Below are positions 1-8,666 of a stretch of 64,000 bases of DNA, one piece after another (position 1 is the stretch's first letter; every line of letters begins with the position of its first letter). This DNA is from Roseovarius atlanticus. GTDB lineage: Bacteria > Pseudomonadota > Alphaproteobacteria > Rhodobacterales > Rhodobacteraceae. Below the pieces are notes generated by a model. It saw only the letters and a program-made list of their open reading frames with translations, had not been told where the DNA came from and searched no databases. Location of the stretch: positions 124,001 to 188,000 of the forward strand of contig NZ_LAXJ01000003.1 in NCBI RefSeq assembly GCF_001441615.1, read 5' to 3'. The translations under genes were made by a program, and so were the position numbers.

Positions 1-58
1 GTTACCTGACCTGATCTTTCTGCAGACAGGCCAGGACGCACAAAAGAGACTTTCTCGG

Positions 59-2056
59 CTACGGAGATATCAGGTTGGTGTCCCACGCGATCAACTGGAA
101 ATCACCGGCGTCATCGCGCATCGCGGTCGCGATCCAGTCTCGGTTTCCGCCGCCATCGTGATTGTTCAAGTGCGAAGCCGAGTCCGCGGATATAAACATA
201 CCTGCCCCGGCCCTGCTCGACCCTAGCCGGCGTAGCCGTTGGCCGTTGTCGTTGGTTCTCCACCCGATAACATAGAGTCGCCCGTCGCCGCCCCTGACCA
301 CCGAGGCGAGGTTGGATTTGCCATGTGACGTAGGCAAAAGCGTGATCTCCGACACCTGTCCGGCGACGCTTTCAGCCCGCCGTGCGGTAATATCGCCTGC
401 CCCGGACACCGACCAGGTGATCAGGCGCAGGTTGCCATCAGAATCCGCCACTGCCGCAGCGACGCCACTGCCAAGCGGCGCGACGTCGAGCACGGGGCCA
501 ATCTCTCCGGCCGTACCGGCGGCTCTGCGGGTGAAGTTTTGTCCGTTGGAAGACAGCGTCCAAGGGGTCACGCGAAGCTCGCCGGTTTCGTCACGGACCC
601 CGGTATAGACCCCGTTGAAATGCTTGGCGCGCGAGACGGAAACGGCGGACACCGCGCCATCGCTGGCCTCTGAAAGCCGGACGATCGAGACCTGTCCGTC
701 ACTGCCCGTCAGGATATCCCACGCGATCAGTTTGAGGTTTCCGCTGCCGTCACGAAGCGCCGTGACCGCCCGTGGGTTCAGCCCGCTGATGGTCGTCATG
801 TCGAGCGCACTGATGCGCCCGGCCTCGACACTGTCCATGCGCGTGAAGTTACCGGCCACGCCCACGCGGTAGGCGATCATTTTCAGCTTGTCATCTTCCT
901 GCCGGACAGCGGCCAGAATGTAATTCGGTGCAGGCTCGCTCAGATAGACTTCCTTGGCCGGCCCGGCCTCGATATCGCTGCGGCGGTTGAAACTCGACAG
1001 GCCGACAAGATCCCAGCTGATCAACTTCAGCCGGTCGTTCGAGGCCGCAATGGTTGCTGTCACCAGCCGGTTGGAGCGGATGAAGTGGGTCGCTGTCCGC
1101 GTTACACCGCCAGCATCGGCTTCCATACGGGGCAGAAAGGGGGAGGCGTGCACAAGAACCGGGTTGTTGCGGATCGCATCATTGCGAAACGGCTTCCAGA
1201 CCGAGCTGTCCGTCCGGTGCTTTAGCCAGCCGAAATTGAGGTCAGTCGGGATGTTACTTCCCGACTTCCGCAGCAGGCCACCCTGCTCGCGCACCTTTTG
1301 CGTGTGGATGTGCAGATGCGGCCCCGAGGACGCGCCGCTGTTGCCCGCCCTGCCGATGAAGTCACCCTGTTTGACGCGCGGACGCTGGCGCACGCAATCA
1401 TCCGCCTGCGGCGTCTCGCCGCCGCGACACAGCCGAAGGTAGGATTCGGTCGGAAATATACCGCTGCGGACCCGGGCGTCAGTCATGAACTCGGCGGCGT
1501 TGGGGCAGATGTTGGCGGGCACCGTTCCCTGCTTGATATGAGCGATGAGAACAACGTCACCATTGTTACGCCTAATCGATACGTGGTTCCCCGACCGAGC
1601 GATTCGACACACTTCTGAAGAAGGGCACTCTGGCTCTGCGTCGCAGGAGATCGAACAATCGCCACCGCAGCATCTGGCGACATGCGGTGTTCCGGGGCGA
1701 GGGTTGTCCGGGTGGCCGCCCCAACAGCTGACGACCTCGCCATCCACCGGCGCGTAGAGCGGGACGCCGAAGATAAGCGTGTCTTCGTTGCGCGTTCCGC
1801 CGTCAGTATCGAGATCTGTCCAGCCGGACCCGCTTTGGCGAACGACGTTCAGATCCCTGGAATGGCTGCCGTCGTGATCGCCGGTCATGTTCCAGTATTC
1901 GCCCTCTGACAGATCAGAGGCGCGTGCCGGAAATTTCATCTCGGACTGTGCAAGCACGGGCGCGGCGGCAAGCCCGAAGGCGCAAAGACCCGCTAGAAGA
2001 AAAACTGGAGCGAAGAAAAGAAAACACGACGAAAGTCGCTGTTTTAAAAAGCGCAT
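59..2056 (-). CDS. Secreted M23-fold (LytM-like) protein with C-terminal seven-repeat, propeller-like region
   Basis: The 665-residue protein has a long signal peptide (about residues 1-37, ending ...APVLAQS). Residues 60-255 look like an M23/LytM zinc metallopeptidase: H65-S-R-D68 is a likely first metal motif, GNHVSIR and AHI are core strands, and SGPHLHIH at 244-251 supplies the HxH motif. This part holds about ten cysteines, suggesting disulphides in the periplasm or outside the cell. Residues 320-665 contain seven copies of a unit resembling TAxRDxxGxLKLIAWD, with the aromatic near 348, 396, 446, 499, 548, 599 and 658, a period of about 50 residues that fits a seven-bladed beta-propeller. 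The first motif has one residue less than the usual HxxxD, so catalytic activity is uncertain. Seems a little lower in G+C than its neighbours. Single gene with its own promoter. Confidence 0.75.
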   Translation of the reverse strand: MRFLKQRLSSCFLFFAPVFLLAGLCAFGLAAAPVLAQSEMKFPARASDLSEGEYWNMTGDHDGSHSRDLNVVRQSGSGWTDLDTDGGTRNEDTLIFGVPLYAPVDGEVVSCWGGHPDNPRPGTPHVARCCGGDCSISCDAEPECPSSEVCRIARSGNHVSIRRNNGDVVLIAHIKQGTVPANICPNAAEFMTDARVRSGIFPTESYLRLCRGGETPQADDCVRQRPRVKQGDFIGRAGNSGASSGPHLHIHTQKVREQGGLLRKSGSNIPTDLNFGWLKHRTDSSVWKPFRNDAIRNNPVLVHASPFLPRMEADAGGVTRTATHFIRSNRLVTATIAASNDRLKLISWDLVGLSSFNRRSDIEAGPAKEVYLSEPAPNYILAAVRQEDDKLKMIAYRVGVAGNFTRMDSVEAGRISALDMTTISGLNPRAVTALRDGSGNLKLIAWDILTGSDGQVSIVRLSEASDGAVSAVSVSRAKHFNGVYTGVRDETGELRVTPWTLSSNGQNFTRRAAGTAGEIGPVLDVAPLGSGVAAAVADSDGNLRLITWSVSGAGDITARRAESVAGQVSEITLLPTSHGKSNLASVVRGGDGRLYVIGWRTNDNGQRLRRLGSSRAGAGMFISADSASHLNNHDGGGNRDWIATAMRDDAGDFQLIAWDTNLISP

Positions 2057-2096
2057 TGCAAAATTCCTATAAATTTATGTTTTAGCTAATCCTTAG

Positions 2097-2125
2097 ATTG
2101 TACCAAAAAATACGCCTCAACTCAA
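2097..2125 (-). promoter_or_regulatory. Sigma70-like promoter of the M23-fold gene
   Basis: On the minus strand TTGAGT (2120-2125) and TACAAT (2097-2102) are separated by 17 bp in an unusually A+T-rich stretch. About 40 bp downstream lies an AGGAATT ribosome-binding site (2062-2068), 5 bp before the ATG at 2056. The boxes are read from sequence; use as a promoter is inferred. Confidence 0.6.
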
Positions 2126-2188
2126 AGAAAAGCCGCTGGGATCGTGCACAAATGGACGCCGGTCGGAAGGTACCGGGCCCGATCCACG

Positions 2189-2216
2189 AAAAAAGGGCGG
2201 CAATTCCTGCCGCCCC
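2189..2216 (-). terminator. Rho-independent terminator of the aldehyde dehydrogenase
   Basis: The inverted repeat GGGCGGCA (2195-2202) / TGCCGCCC (2208-2215) has a 5-nt loop. Read on the minus strand it is followed by a run of T (A run at 2189-2194 on the plus strand). It lies just beyond the dehydrogenase stop codon. Confidence 0.85.
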
Positions 2217-2242
2217 GATCACCGGTTACGGTTCGGTCGATC

Positions 2243-3763
2243 CTAGAAGAAACCCAGCTTGTTGGGGTTGTAGCTGACCAGCATGTTCTTGGTCTGCTGG
2301 TAGTGGTCCAGCATCATCTTGTGGTTCTCGCGCCCGATGCCGGACTGCTTGTACCCGCCAAAGGCCGCGTGGGCCGGGTAGGCGTGGTAGTTGTTGACCC
2401 AGACGCGCCCGGCCTGGATGCCGCGCCCGAAGCGGTAGCAGGTGTTGGCGTCACGCGACCAGACCCCGGCGCCGAGGCCGTAGATGGTGTCGTTGGCCAG
2501 TTCCAGCGCCTCGGCCTCGTCCTTGAACGTGGTGACCGAGACCACGGGGCCGAAGATCTCTTCCTGGAAGACGCGCATCTTGTTGTGGCCCTTCAGGATG
2601 GTGGGCTGGATATAGTAGCCCTCGGACAGCTCGCCCTCCATCTGCGCTGCCGCACCGCCGGCCAGCACCTCGGCGCCTTCCTCGACCCCGATCTGCAGAT
2701 AGCTGAGGATCTTGTCCTGCTGTGCGCGGCTGGCCTGAGCGCCCACCATCGTGTCCATCAGGCGGGGGTCGCCCTGCTTGATGGCCTTCACGCGTTCGAT
2801 GGCGCGGGCGATGAACTCTTCATAGATGTCTTCCTGGATCAGCGCGCGGCTGGGGCAGGTGCAGACCTCGCCCTGGTTGAAGGCGAAGAGCACGAAGCCC
2901 TCGATCGCCTTGTCGAGAAAGGCGTCGTCCTTGGCCATCACGTCGGAGAAGAAGATGTTGGGGGATTTGCCGCCCAGCTCAAGCGTGACCGGGATGAGGT
3001 TCTCGGTCGCGTATTGCATGATCGTGCGGCCGGTCTGGGTGGAGCCGGTGAAGGCGATCTTGGCGATGCGGTTGGATTTGGCCAGCGCCGCGCCGACCTC
3101 GGCGCCGTAGCCGTTGACGATGTTCAGAACGCCGTCGGGCAGAAGATCGGCGATGACCTCCATCAGCACCATGATCGCGGCGGGGGTTTGTTCCGCCGGT
3201 TTCAGGACGATGCAGTTGCCGGCGGCGAGCGCCGGGGCGAGTTTCCACGCGGCCATCAGCACCGAGAAGTTCCACGGGATGATCTGGCCCACGACGCCAA
3301 GCGGTTCGTGATAGTGATAGGCGACGGTGTCGGCGTCGATTTCGGACATCGCGCCTTCCTGGCCGCGCAGGACGCTGGCGAAGTAGCGGAAATGGTCGAC
3401 GGCGAGCGGGATGTCGGCATTGACGGTCTCGCGGATCGGTTTGCCGTTGTCCCATGTCTCGGCCACGGCGATCAGGTCGAGGTTTTCCTCGATCCTGTCG
3501 GCGACCTTGAGCAGGATGTTGGCGCGTTCGGTGACCGAGGTGCGGCCCCAGGCATCCTTGGCGGTGTGGGCGGCGTTGAGTGCCAGCTCCACGTCTGCGG
3601 CATCCGAGCGGGCGATTTCGCAGACCGCCTGTCCGGTGATCGGGGTCACGTTGTCGAAATACTTGCCGTTAACGGGCGGGGTGAATCTGCCGCCGATGAA
3701 GTTGTCGTAGCGCGATTTGAACGGCGATTGGAATTCCGCCGAGAGTTGCGTGAGTTCGTTCAT
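2243..3763 (-). CDS. NAD-dependent aldehyde dehydrogenase (acetaldehyde dehydrogenase AldB/ExaC-like)
   Basis: The 506-residue protein is a full-length class-3-fold aldehyde dehydrogenase that oxidises an aldehyde to its acid with NAD(P)+ in the cytoplasm. PWNF (163-166, Asn165) holds the thioester oxyanion, FTGSTQTG (238-245) is the cofactor loop, LELGGKS carries the general-base Glu262, and GEVCTCPSR contains the nucleophile Cys301. [12 protein letters not shown] and the C-terminal [17 protein letters not shown] segment are typical of the group that oxidises acetaldehyde from ethanol or acetoin. It has a strong AGGAGG site before the ATG. The AcoR-like regulator lies directly upstream on the same strand, and a palindromic operator lies between them, so it is probably induced by that regulator. 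The exact substrate cannot be read from sequence. Confidence 0.92.
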   Translation of the reverse strand: MNELTQLSAEFQSPFKSRYDNFIGGRFTPPVNGKYFDNVTPITGQAVCEIARSDAADVELALNAAHTAKDAWGRTSVTERANILLKVADRIEENLDLIAVAETWDNGKPIRETVNADIPLAVDHFRYFASVLRGQEGAMSEIDADTVAYHYHEPLGVVGQIIPWNFSVLMAAWKLAPALAAGNCIVLKPAEQTPAAIMVLMEVIADLLPDGVLNIVNGYGAEVGAALAKSNRIAKIAFTGSTQTGRTIMQYATENLIPVTLELGGKSPNIFFSDVMAKDDAFLDKAIEGFVLFAFNQGEVCTCPSRALIQEDIYEEFIARAIERVKAIKQGDPRLMDTMVGAQASRAQQDKILSYLQIGVEEGAEVLAGGAAAQMEGELSEGYYIQPTILKGHNKMRVFQEEIFGPVVSVTTFKDEAEALELANDTIYGLGAGVWSRDANTCYRFGRGIQAGRVWVNNYHAYPAHAAFGGYKQSGIGRENHKMMLDHYQQTKNMLVSYNPNKLGFF

Positions 3764-3871
3764 GTTGGTTCCTCCTGGTCGCCTCGGGTCCTCCGCCCGA
3801 AGTCGTGAGAAGAGGGGTGACGTGCGAAGAGCGATTCGTCAGGAGGGGGGCAAGCGGTGGGGACGCGGGGG

Positions 3872-3889
3872 TGTCTCAGAACTGAGACA
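3872..3889 (-). promoter_or_regulatory. Palindromic operator upstream of the aldehyde dehydrogenase
   Basis: TGTCTCAG-AA-CTGAGACA is an inverted repeat with perfect 8-bp arms and a 2-bp spacer. It lies 7 bp past the regulator stop and about 109 bp upstream of the dehydrogenase ATG. That position and symmetry suit a dimeric Fis-type helix-turn-helix protein, which the upstream gene encodes. Binding by that protein is inferred. Confidence 0.6.
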
Positions 3890-3896
3890 GGTCGGA

Positions 3897-4889
3897 TCAG
3901 GTGTCGTCCAGACCCAGCCGTTTCATGCGCCGATAGAGGGTGGCGCGGCCTATTCCCAGAGCGCGGGCGGCCTCGGACACGTTGCCGTTCGCGCGGGTGA
4001 GGGCTCGGACAACGGCGGCGCGCTCGGCCTTCTCGAAGCCGCGGGGGCCGTCCTCTCGCCCGAAGATATCCGACGCGGGGCGGGGGGTGAAGGTGCCGCT
4101 GGGCGACAGGCCCAGCGCCTTGCGCGCCTCGCGGGTGGCGCCGATGACGATGTCGTCGCCATCGACGGCCAATAGCGTCGCCGCGCCGCCTTCGGCGGAA
4201 TCGGCCACCACGATGCGGGCTTTGGGATAGGAGGCACGAAAGAAATCGGCCTCGATCGCGTGGGCGGTCTGGTCGACCATCGCGGCGATCAGGCGATTGT
4301 AGGCCTCTGTCTGGTCCACACGGGCCGAGGACACGTCAAGCGCGGCCAGAAGCCCGCCATCGGGGCCGAAAATCGGCGCGTCCATGCAGCTCATGCCGAT
4401 GTTGCGGGCGAGGAAGTGATCGTCGCGATGAATGGTGATGCGGCGCTTTTCGGTCAGGCAGGTGCCGATGCCGTTGGTACCCTCGGCGGCCTCGGACCAG
4501 TCGGCGCCGACGGCGAGGCCCCAGTCCTCGAACGTGGTGCGGTCCCCGTCGGAACAGCGCTGGTCGAGGATGATGCCGCTTTCGTCGGTCAGCAGCACGC
4601 CGCAGCCCGATAGCCCGACGAGGCCGAAAAGCTGGTCGAGCTTGGGGGCGGCGATGGTCATGAAACGGTCGAGGCGCGCGCGGCTTTCATCGACGACGCT
4701 GTGATCGACGCGCTGGCCCTGTGCGGGCGCGGCGGGATCGAGGCCGTGGCGTTCCATCGAACGGTGCCAGGATGCGGCAAGCGCCGAGCGCGCGGCGGCG
4801 CTGGGCGAATTGACCGCGCTCACGACCTTGTCGATGTGGCGTTTCCTGTCCAGCTTGGCCGTCCTCCCTGTCAGGGATTCTACGGTCAA
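3897..4889 (-). CDS. AcoR-like transcriptional regulator (GAF plus Fis-type HTH, no AAA+ domain)
   Basis: The 330-residue protein resembles AcoR-type regulators of acetoin/alcohol metabolism. The N-terminus has the RSALAASWHRSMERHGLDP motif typical of this family. Residues about 70-205 form a GAF sensor domain (LFGLVGLSGCGVLLTDESG, GTNGIGTCL). The C-terminal 45 residues are a Fis-type helix-turn-helix (NGNVSEAARALGIGRATLYRRMKRLGL). The central sigma54-interacting AAA+ domain, with its Walker and GAFTGA motifs, is absent, so it cannot act as a sigma54 activator. It should instead work by simple DNA binding. It precedes the aldehyde dehydrogenase on the same strand. Its start is 3 bp from an 18-bp perfect palindrome that could serve autoregulation. 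Confidence 0.85.
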   Translation of the reverse strand: MTVESLTGRTAKLDRKRHIDKVVSAVNSPSAAARSALAASWHRSMERHGLDPAAPAQGQRVDHSVVDESRARLDRFMTIAAPKLDQLFGLVGLSGCGVLLTDESGIILDQRCSDGDRTTFEDWGLAVGADWSEAAEGTNGIGTCLTEKRRITIHRDDHFLARNIGMSCMDAPIFGPDGGLLAALDVSSARVDQTEAYNRLIAAMVDQTAHAIEADFFRASYPKARIVVADSAEGGAATLLAVDGDDIVIGATREARKALGLSPSGTFTPRPASDIFGREDGPRGFEKAERAAVVRALTRANGNVSEAARALGIGRATLYRRMKRLGLDDT

Positions 4890-4892
4890 TCG

Positions 4893-4910
4893 GCCATTTG
4901 CGCAAATGGC
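4893..4910. promoter_or_regulatory. 18-bp perfect palindrome at the regulator start
   Basis: GCCATTTGCGCAAATGGC is self-complementary over all 18 bases and lies 3 bp upstream of the AcoR-like regulator ATG, in the 45-bp gap to the CDF gene. It may be an autoregulatory operator, or a member of the ATTT...AAAT palindrome family that forms the array at 53448-53561. Confidence 0.45.
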
Positions 4911-4934
4911 GCGTTGACGCGGTATTGGCGCGGC

Positions 4935-5825
4935 TTAGTCCAGGACAACGATGCCGGAATGCTTTTGCTTGTGCTCGGGTTCGACATGGATGGTGATGCG
5001 CGCGCCCTCGACCGCCTTTTTCAGGGCGGCCTCGACCCGGTCGCAGATCTCGTGCGCGTCAAAGACCGTGGTGTCGCCAGGCACGACAAGGTGGAAGTCG
5101 ATGAAGGTGGCCTGTCCGGCATGGCGGGTGCGCAGGTCATGCGCCTCGACCGCGCCGCCGGCCTCTGTCGCGATGATTTCGCGCACGGTGTTGAGGGTTT
5201 CGTCAGAGACGGCCTCGTCCATCAGGCCGCTGAGCGATTCGCGCACCACCTTCGAGCCGGACCACAGGATGTTGACCGCGACGACGGCCGCCATGATCGG
5301 GTCGAGCACCCACCAGCCGGTGATCATCGCCAGCAGGACGCCAAGCGCGACACCCGCCGAGGTGACGACATCGGTCCACAGGTGACGGCCGTCCGCGACA
5401 AGCGCGGGAGATGAGTTCGCGCGGCCCCGGGTGACGAGGACCCAGGCCCAAAGCGCGTTGATGGCCGTGGCGGCGCCGTTGATAAGCAGGCCCTCGACCG
5501 GCATGTCGAGCGCGACGGGGTCGAGAAAGCCATGATAGGCCTCGCGCAGGATCAGCAGCGCGGCGATGATGATCATGACGCCTTCGAGCACGGCGCTGAA
5601 GAACTCGGCCTTGTGGTGGCCGTAGGGGTGCGAGGAATCGGCGGGCCGGGCGGCGATGCGGATGGCGATGAGCGCGGCGATGGCCGTGGCGACGTTGACG
5701 GTGCTTTCCAGGGCGTCGGACAAAAGCGCCACAGAACCGGTCAGCCACCAGGCGAGGGTCTTGATCGCGAGGACGAGCGTGCCGACGAAAATGCTTGCGA
5801 TGGCGAGCCGGAGGGTGCTGGACAC
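4935..5825 (-). CDS. Cation diffusion facilitator (CDF) family metal exporter
   Basis: The 296-residue inner-membrane protein exports divalent metal ions (Zn, Fe, Mn or Co class) by proton antiport. Early helices hold the CDF signature [14 protein letters not shown] (about 31-44) and [15 protein letters not shown] later helix has [17 protein letters not shown] with the H/D metal ligands, and the last 90 residues form the cytoplasmic ferredoxin-like domain ending in a His-rich tail ([12 protein letters not shown]). The GTG at 5825 is chosen as start because GAGG lies six bases upstream and hydrophobic sequence begins there; an ATG at 5897 would add 24 unconserved residues. The metal is not predictable here. 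Confidence 0.88.
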   Translation of the reverse strand: MSSTLRLAIASIFVGTLVLAIKTLAWWLTGSVALLSDALESTVNVATAIAALIAIRIAARPADSSHPYGHHKAEFFSAVLEGVMIIIAALLILREAYHGFLDPVALDMPVEGLLINGAATAINALWAWVLVTRGRANSSPALVADGRHLWTDVVTSAGVALGVLLAMITGWWVLDPIMAAVVAVNILWSGSKVVRESLSGLMDEAVSDETLNTVREIIATEAGGAVEAHDLRTRHAGQATFIDFHLVVPGDTTVFDAHEICDRVEAALKKAVEGARITIHVEPEHKQKHSGIVVLD

Positions 5826-5934
5826 GGGGCGCCTCGGTTGATTGGGAAAATCCCGTCTAGCCCTGCCGGGGACGGTTGGCAAGCATGTGGGCGTCACGGA
5901 TGGCGCCCGTGCCCCGATCTGGTGGCAAACCCCC

Positions 5935-5963
5935 TTGCTTTACGCCCGCACCCGTCCTATACG
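5935..5963 (+). promoter_or_regulatory. Sigma70-like promoter of rpmI-rplT
   Basis: TTGCTT (5935-5940), a 17-bp spacer, then TATACG (5958-5963), about 75 bp upstream of the rpmI start. Good match to the alphaproteobacterial housekeeping promoter. Confidence 0.6.
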
Positions 5964-6038
5964 GCGCTTTCATTCGCGCGGCCGGCCGAAGTGGCATGCC
6001 GAGTCGCGCATAAGACCGACCATCAAGAGGAGCCGGAA

Positions 6039-6239
6039 ATGCCCAAGATGAAGACGAAATCGAGCTGCAAAAAGCGGTTCAAGGTGACGGCCAAGGGCCG
6101 CGTGGTGGCTGGCCAGGCCGGCAAGCGCCACGGCATGATCAAACGGACCAACAAATTCGTCCGCAACGCGCGTGGCACCACGACGCTTTGCAAGGCTGAT
6201 GAAGGTATCATCAAGCCGATGATGCCCTACGCACGCTGA
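6039..6239 (+). CDS. rpmI: 50S ribosomal protein L35
   Basis: This 66-residue basic protein has the L35 signature: [15 protein letters not shown] at the N-terminus, [15 protein letters not shown] in the middle and the ending [10 protein letters not shown]. Length is normal for the family. It is a structural protein of the large ribosomal subunit that packs against 23S rRNA. An AAGAGGAG ribosome-binding site lies upstream of the ATG. It is 13 bp ahead of rplT, the usual order; infC, often the first gene of this operon, is not in front of it here. L20 commonly autoregulates this operon in bacteria, but no regulatory structure was identified. Confidence 0.98.
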   Translation: MPKMKTKSSCKKRFKVTAKGRVVAGQAGKRHGMIKRTNKFVRNARGTTTLCKADEGIIKPMMPYAR

Positions 6240-6252
6240 GGAGGTTCGAGAC

Positions 6253-6618
6253 ATGTCGAGAGTCAAAGGTGGGACCGTTACCCACGCCCGTCACAAGAAA
6301 ATCACCACCGCAGCCAAAGGCTATTACGGTCGTCGCAAGAACACCTTCAAGGTGGCGGCACAGGCCGTGGACAAGGCCAACCAGTACGCCACGCGCGACC
6401 GCAAGAACCGCAAGCGCAACTTCCGCGCGCTGTGGATCCAGCGGATCAACGCCGCCGTGCGCGCGCATGACGAATCGCTGACCTATTCGCGGTTTATCAA
6501 CGGTCTGTCGCTGGCCGGTGTCGAGGTGGACCGCAAGGTTCTGGCCGATCTGGCCGTGCACGAACCCGCCGCATTCGGCGCCATCGTGGAACAGGCAAAA
6601 GGCGCGCTGACCGCGTAA
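6253..6618 (+). CDS. rplT: 50S ribosomal protein L20
   Basis: The 121-residue basic protein matches L20 throughout: [54 protein letters not shown] and a C-terminal segment ending [20 protein letters not shown]20 binds 23S rRNA early in large-subunit assembly. It is cotranscribed with rpmI (13-bp gap, GAGGAGG site) and followed by a strong terminator, so the unit is bicistronic. pheS, which often follows rplT closely in related genomes, lies 3 kb downstream behind four unrelated genes. Confidence 0.98.
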   Translation: MSRVKGGTVTHARHKKITTAAKGYYGRRKNTFKVAAQAVDKANQYATRDRKNRKRNFRALWIQRINAAVRAHDESLTYSRFINGLSLAGVEVDRKVLADLAVHEPAAFGAIVEQAKGALTA

Positions 6619-6644
6619 GCCTGCCGTTCGAGGGACACGCATAG

Positions 6645-6678
6645 AACGCCGCCGGGTACGCCTCGGCGGCGTTTTTTT
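6645..6678 (+). terminator. Rho-independent terminator after rplT
   Basis: AACGCCGCCG (6645-6654), a 9-nt loop, CGGCGGCGTT (6664-6673), then a T run to 6678. It lies 26 bp past the rplT stop. Confidence 0.93.
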
Positions 6679-6690
6679 GTGCCGCATTCG

Positions 6691-6705
6691 TTAACAATTT
6701 CCTAA
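6691..6705 (+). promoter_or_regulatory. Possible CtrA-type box upstream of a small ORF
   Basis: TTAA-N7-CTAA (TTAACAATTTCCTAA) differs by one base from the TTAA-N7-TTAA box bound by the alphaproteobacterial response regulator CtrA. It lies 85 bp before the 39-codon gene. A single near-match in an A+T-rich stretch may be chance. Confidence 0.3.
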
Positions 6706-6789
6706 AATCCGCCACACTCTCCCCGCAAAGTTGTGCGATGCCTTTTGACACAACGGTCCGAAAAGGACGGCAAACCAGGAGGCAGAGAC

Positions 6790-6909
6790 ATGGTACGCAC
6801 CATTGTACAGACCCGCGACGGGCAGTCCGAATTGAGCGAAAAGGCCAAGCGGCTGCTGGCGGCGCATGACCGCGAAGTGCGCGCATTGCGCAGCCCGTCA
6901 GCGACCTGA
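6790..6909 (+). CDS. Small protein of 39 residues, unknown function
   Basis: An ATG at 6790 lies 7 bases after a perfect AGGAGG (6777-6782) and opens a 39-codon frame ending TGA at 6909. The product, beginning MVRTIVQTRDGQSELSEKAK, is charged and hydrophilic, has no signal peptide or membrane segment, and is predicted to be largely helical. It is separated from rplT by a strong terminator and converges with the membrane gene on the other strand. The ideal ribosome-binding site is the main evidence; I do not recognise the family. Confidence 0.5.
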   Translation: MVRTIVQTRDGQSELSEKAKRLLAAHDREVRALRSPSAT

Positions 6910-6949
6910 TTTTCAATGACCCGGTCCGGGTCGGGCGCATGGATGCGGC

Positions 6950-7630
6950 TCAGGTGGCGGCTGACCGTTCGAACGTGGCGGTATTGGCCGGCGCAAGAAA
7001 GATCGACGTGGTCAGCAGGCTGAAGACGAATTCGTAAACCTCCCATTGGCGGGGGATGTCGACCACCAGCATTACCACGCTGGCGATAACGCCCATGATC
7101 CCGTGACGCCATGACGGCACCGGCCATGCCAAGCGGTCGGCAATGCGCGTGACAAGTCGGGATTTGCCGTAAAGCGCGGGCAACGCCAGCAGATAGAGCA
7201 GGATCGCGACAGTCAGCCCGCTGCCGAACACCGTCTTGGTCAGCTGCTTGCCGCCCACCACGATGTTGTGCAGCGTGATTTCCTCCTGAAAGTTGATCTC
7301 CCGGAGCGCCTCGGGCGTCTCCAGCCCCAGGATGCGTTGACCCCAGGAAATCTCTTCGCCCGTACCGAAGACGAAGATCAGCGCGTAGATCGACAGGCAA
7401 ACCCCGGCCAGCGCTTGGCCTTTTCGGAACTGCCGTGAAGATTGCCAGGCCAGCACTAGTGCGGATACGAACAGCATGACGGCGGTTCCATATTCGACGG
7501 GGCCGTCCTCGATGGCGAACCCGCTTGAAAACTGAACGTCGAAGCCGAGGGCCCAATAGGCCAACGTGAAGAGAAGACTGGCGTTCATGAGTCCGAAAAG
7601 GAACTGGTCGATGGGGGAAAGGTTGCGCAT
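6950..7630 (-). CDS. Multi-pass membrane protein with GEEISWGQR motif, unknown function
   Basis: The 226-residue protein has about six hydrophobic segments (roughly residues 10-28, 47-65, 72-92, 136-156, 174-194 and 203-218), so it is an inner-membrane protein. Between the third and fourth segments is a conserved-looking FGTGEEISWGQRILGLETP motif, seen in uncharacterised proteobacterial membrane proteins, followed by FQEEITLHN. The acidic and histidine residues there could bind a ligand or metal, but no function is known. It is transcribed divergently from the desaturase and appears to be a single gene. Confidence 0.75.
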   Translation of the reverse strand: MRNLSPIDQFLFGLMNASLLFTLAYWALGFDVQFSSGFAIEDGPVEYGTAVMLFVSALVLAWQSSRQFRKGQALAGVCLSIYALIFVFGTGEEISWGQRILGLETPEALREINFQEEITLHNIVVGGKQLTKTVFGSGLTVAILLYLLALPALYGKSRLVTRIADRLAWPVPSWRHGIMGVIASVVMLVVDIPRQWEVYEFVFSLLTTSIFLAPANTATFERSAAT

Positions 7631-7766
7631 TGGGGCCTGCTTTTGTTGAATAAAACGCTCGTCCAGCTGCGCTATGGTCCGTCGTTGGGGACGTCAAGTC
7701 ACCCATGCGTGAGCGACTGATTTCCACTGGTCCGGTGCGGGGCGTTGCCGTAGCGTAGCCCTTACC

Positions 7767-8666
7767 ATGGACCACAAGGCTTTCATCGCGAGTTTGTCGC
7801 CCGATGCGCTGGCGCGGTTGAACCGGACAGAGGATGCCGCCGGGATTTGGCATCTTGCGGTGCATTTCGGGCTGATCGGCGGGCTGGGCGCCTGGATCGC
7901 GCTGGGCGGGCCGCTGTGGTGGGCGTTTCTGGTCCCGCAAGGGATCGCGATTTGTTTTCTCTTCACGCTGGAACACGAGGCGACTCACAAGACGCCGTTT
8001 CGGTCTGCGTGGCTGAATGAATGGGTGGGCCGGATCTGCGGCCTGCTGATCGTGCAGCCGTTCGAGTGGTTCAGGTATTTCCACCTGGCGCACCACCGGC
8101 ACACCAACATTCCCGGCAAGGACCCAGAGCTGTTGGCCGGCGCAAAACCCGACGGCTGGCGCGCGTACCTGTGGCACGTCAGCGGCCTGCCTTTCTGGCG
8201 GGCCATGATTGGGCAGACGTTGCGCAATGCGGCGGGGGCCGATCCGGGCGACTACGTGCCCGAGCGCGCGCGGTCGCGCGTGAGAAAGGAGGCGCGGGTG
8301 ATGCTGGCCTTCTATGCGGTGGCGCTGGCCAGCCCTGCGGTGAGCGCGGTGCTGTTCTGGGTGTGGATTCTGCCGGCGCTGTTGGGCCAGCCGTTTCTGC
8401 GTCTGTACCTGCTGGCCGAGCACGGGCGCTGTGCCTTCGTCGCGGACATGTTTCAGAACACGCGCACGACCTATACCAACCGGATCGTGCGGTTTCTGGC
8501 GTGGAACATGCCCTATCACACAGAGCATCACGCCCTTCCGCAGGTGCCATATCATCGCCTGCCGGAACTGCACCGGATGATGCGGGGGCATCACGGTGTC
8601 ACGTCAGAGGGCTACCTTGCCTTCAACAGAGACTACACAAGGGATTTCGGGTCTAGGCGATGGTGA
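7767..8666 (+). CDS. Membrane fatty acid desaturase family protein
   Basis: The 299-residue integral membrane di-iron enzyme has the three histidine boxes of the family: HEATH (70-74), HLAHHRH (106-112) and HTEHH (251-255). Hydrophobic segments lie at about 30-70 and 175-215. The family introduces double bonds, or hydroxyl groups, into acyl chains or related hydrophobic substrates using O2 and electrons from a ferredoxin. Several subfamilies share these boxes, including carotenoid hydroxylases/ketolases, so the substrate is open. Its stop overlaps the start of the next gene by 7 bases (ATGGTGA), which indicates a two-gene operon. Confidence 0.85.
   Translation: MDHKAFIASLSPDALARLNRTEDAAGIWHLAVHFGLIGGLGAWIALGGPLWWAFLVPQGIAICFLFTLEHEATHKTPFRSAWLNEWVGRICGLLIVQPFEWFRYFHLAHHRHTNIPGKDPELLAGAKPDGWRAYLWHVSGLPFWRAMIGQTLRNAAGADPGDYVPERARSRVRKEARVMLAFYAVALASPAVSAVLFWVWILPALLGQPFLRLYLLAEHGRCAFVADMFQNTRTTYTNRIVRFLAWNMPYHTEHHALPQVPYHRLPELHRMMRGHHGVTSEGYLAFNRDYTRDFGSRRW

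Noticed and set aside
2144..3808. A 554-codon plus-strand frame opposite the aldehyde dehydrogenase
   Set aside because: It is the mirror of a well-conserved dehydrogenase gene; its product is a low-complexity Gly/Val/Asp/His-rich sequence with no motif, as expected of antisense frames in high-G+C DNA.
3764..3871. A sigma54 (-24/-12) promoter in front of the aldehyde dehydrogenase
   Set aside because: No TGGCAC-N5-TTGC-like sequence was found on the minus strand, and the adjacent regulator lacks the sigma54-interacting domain.
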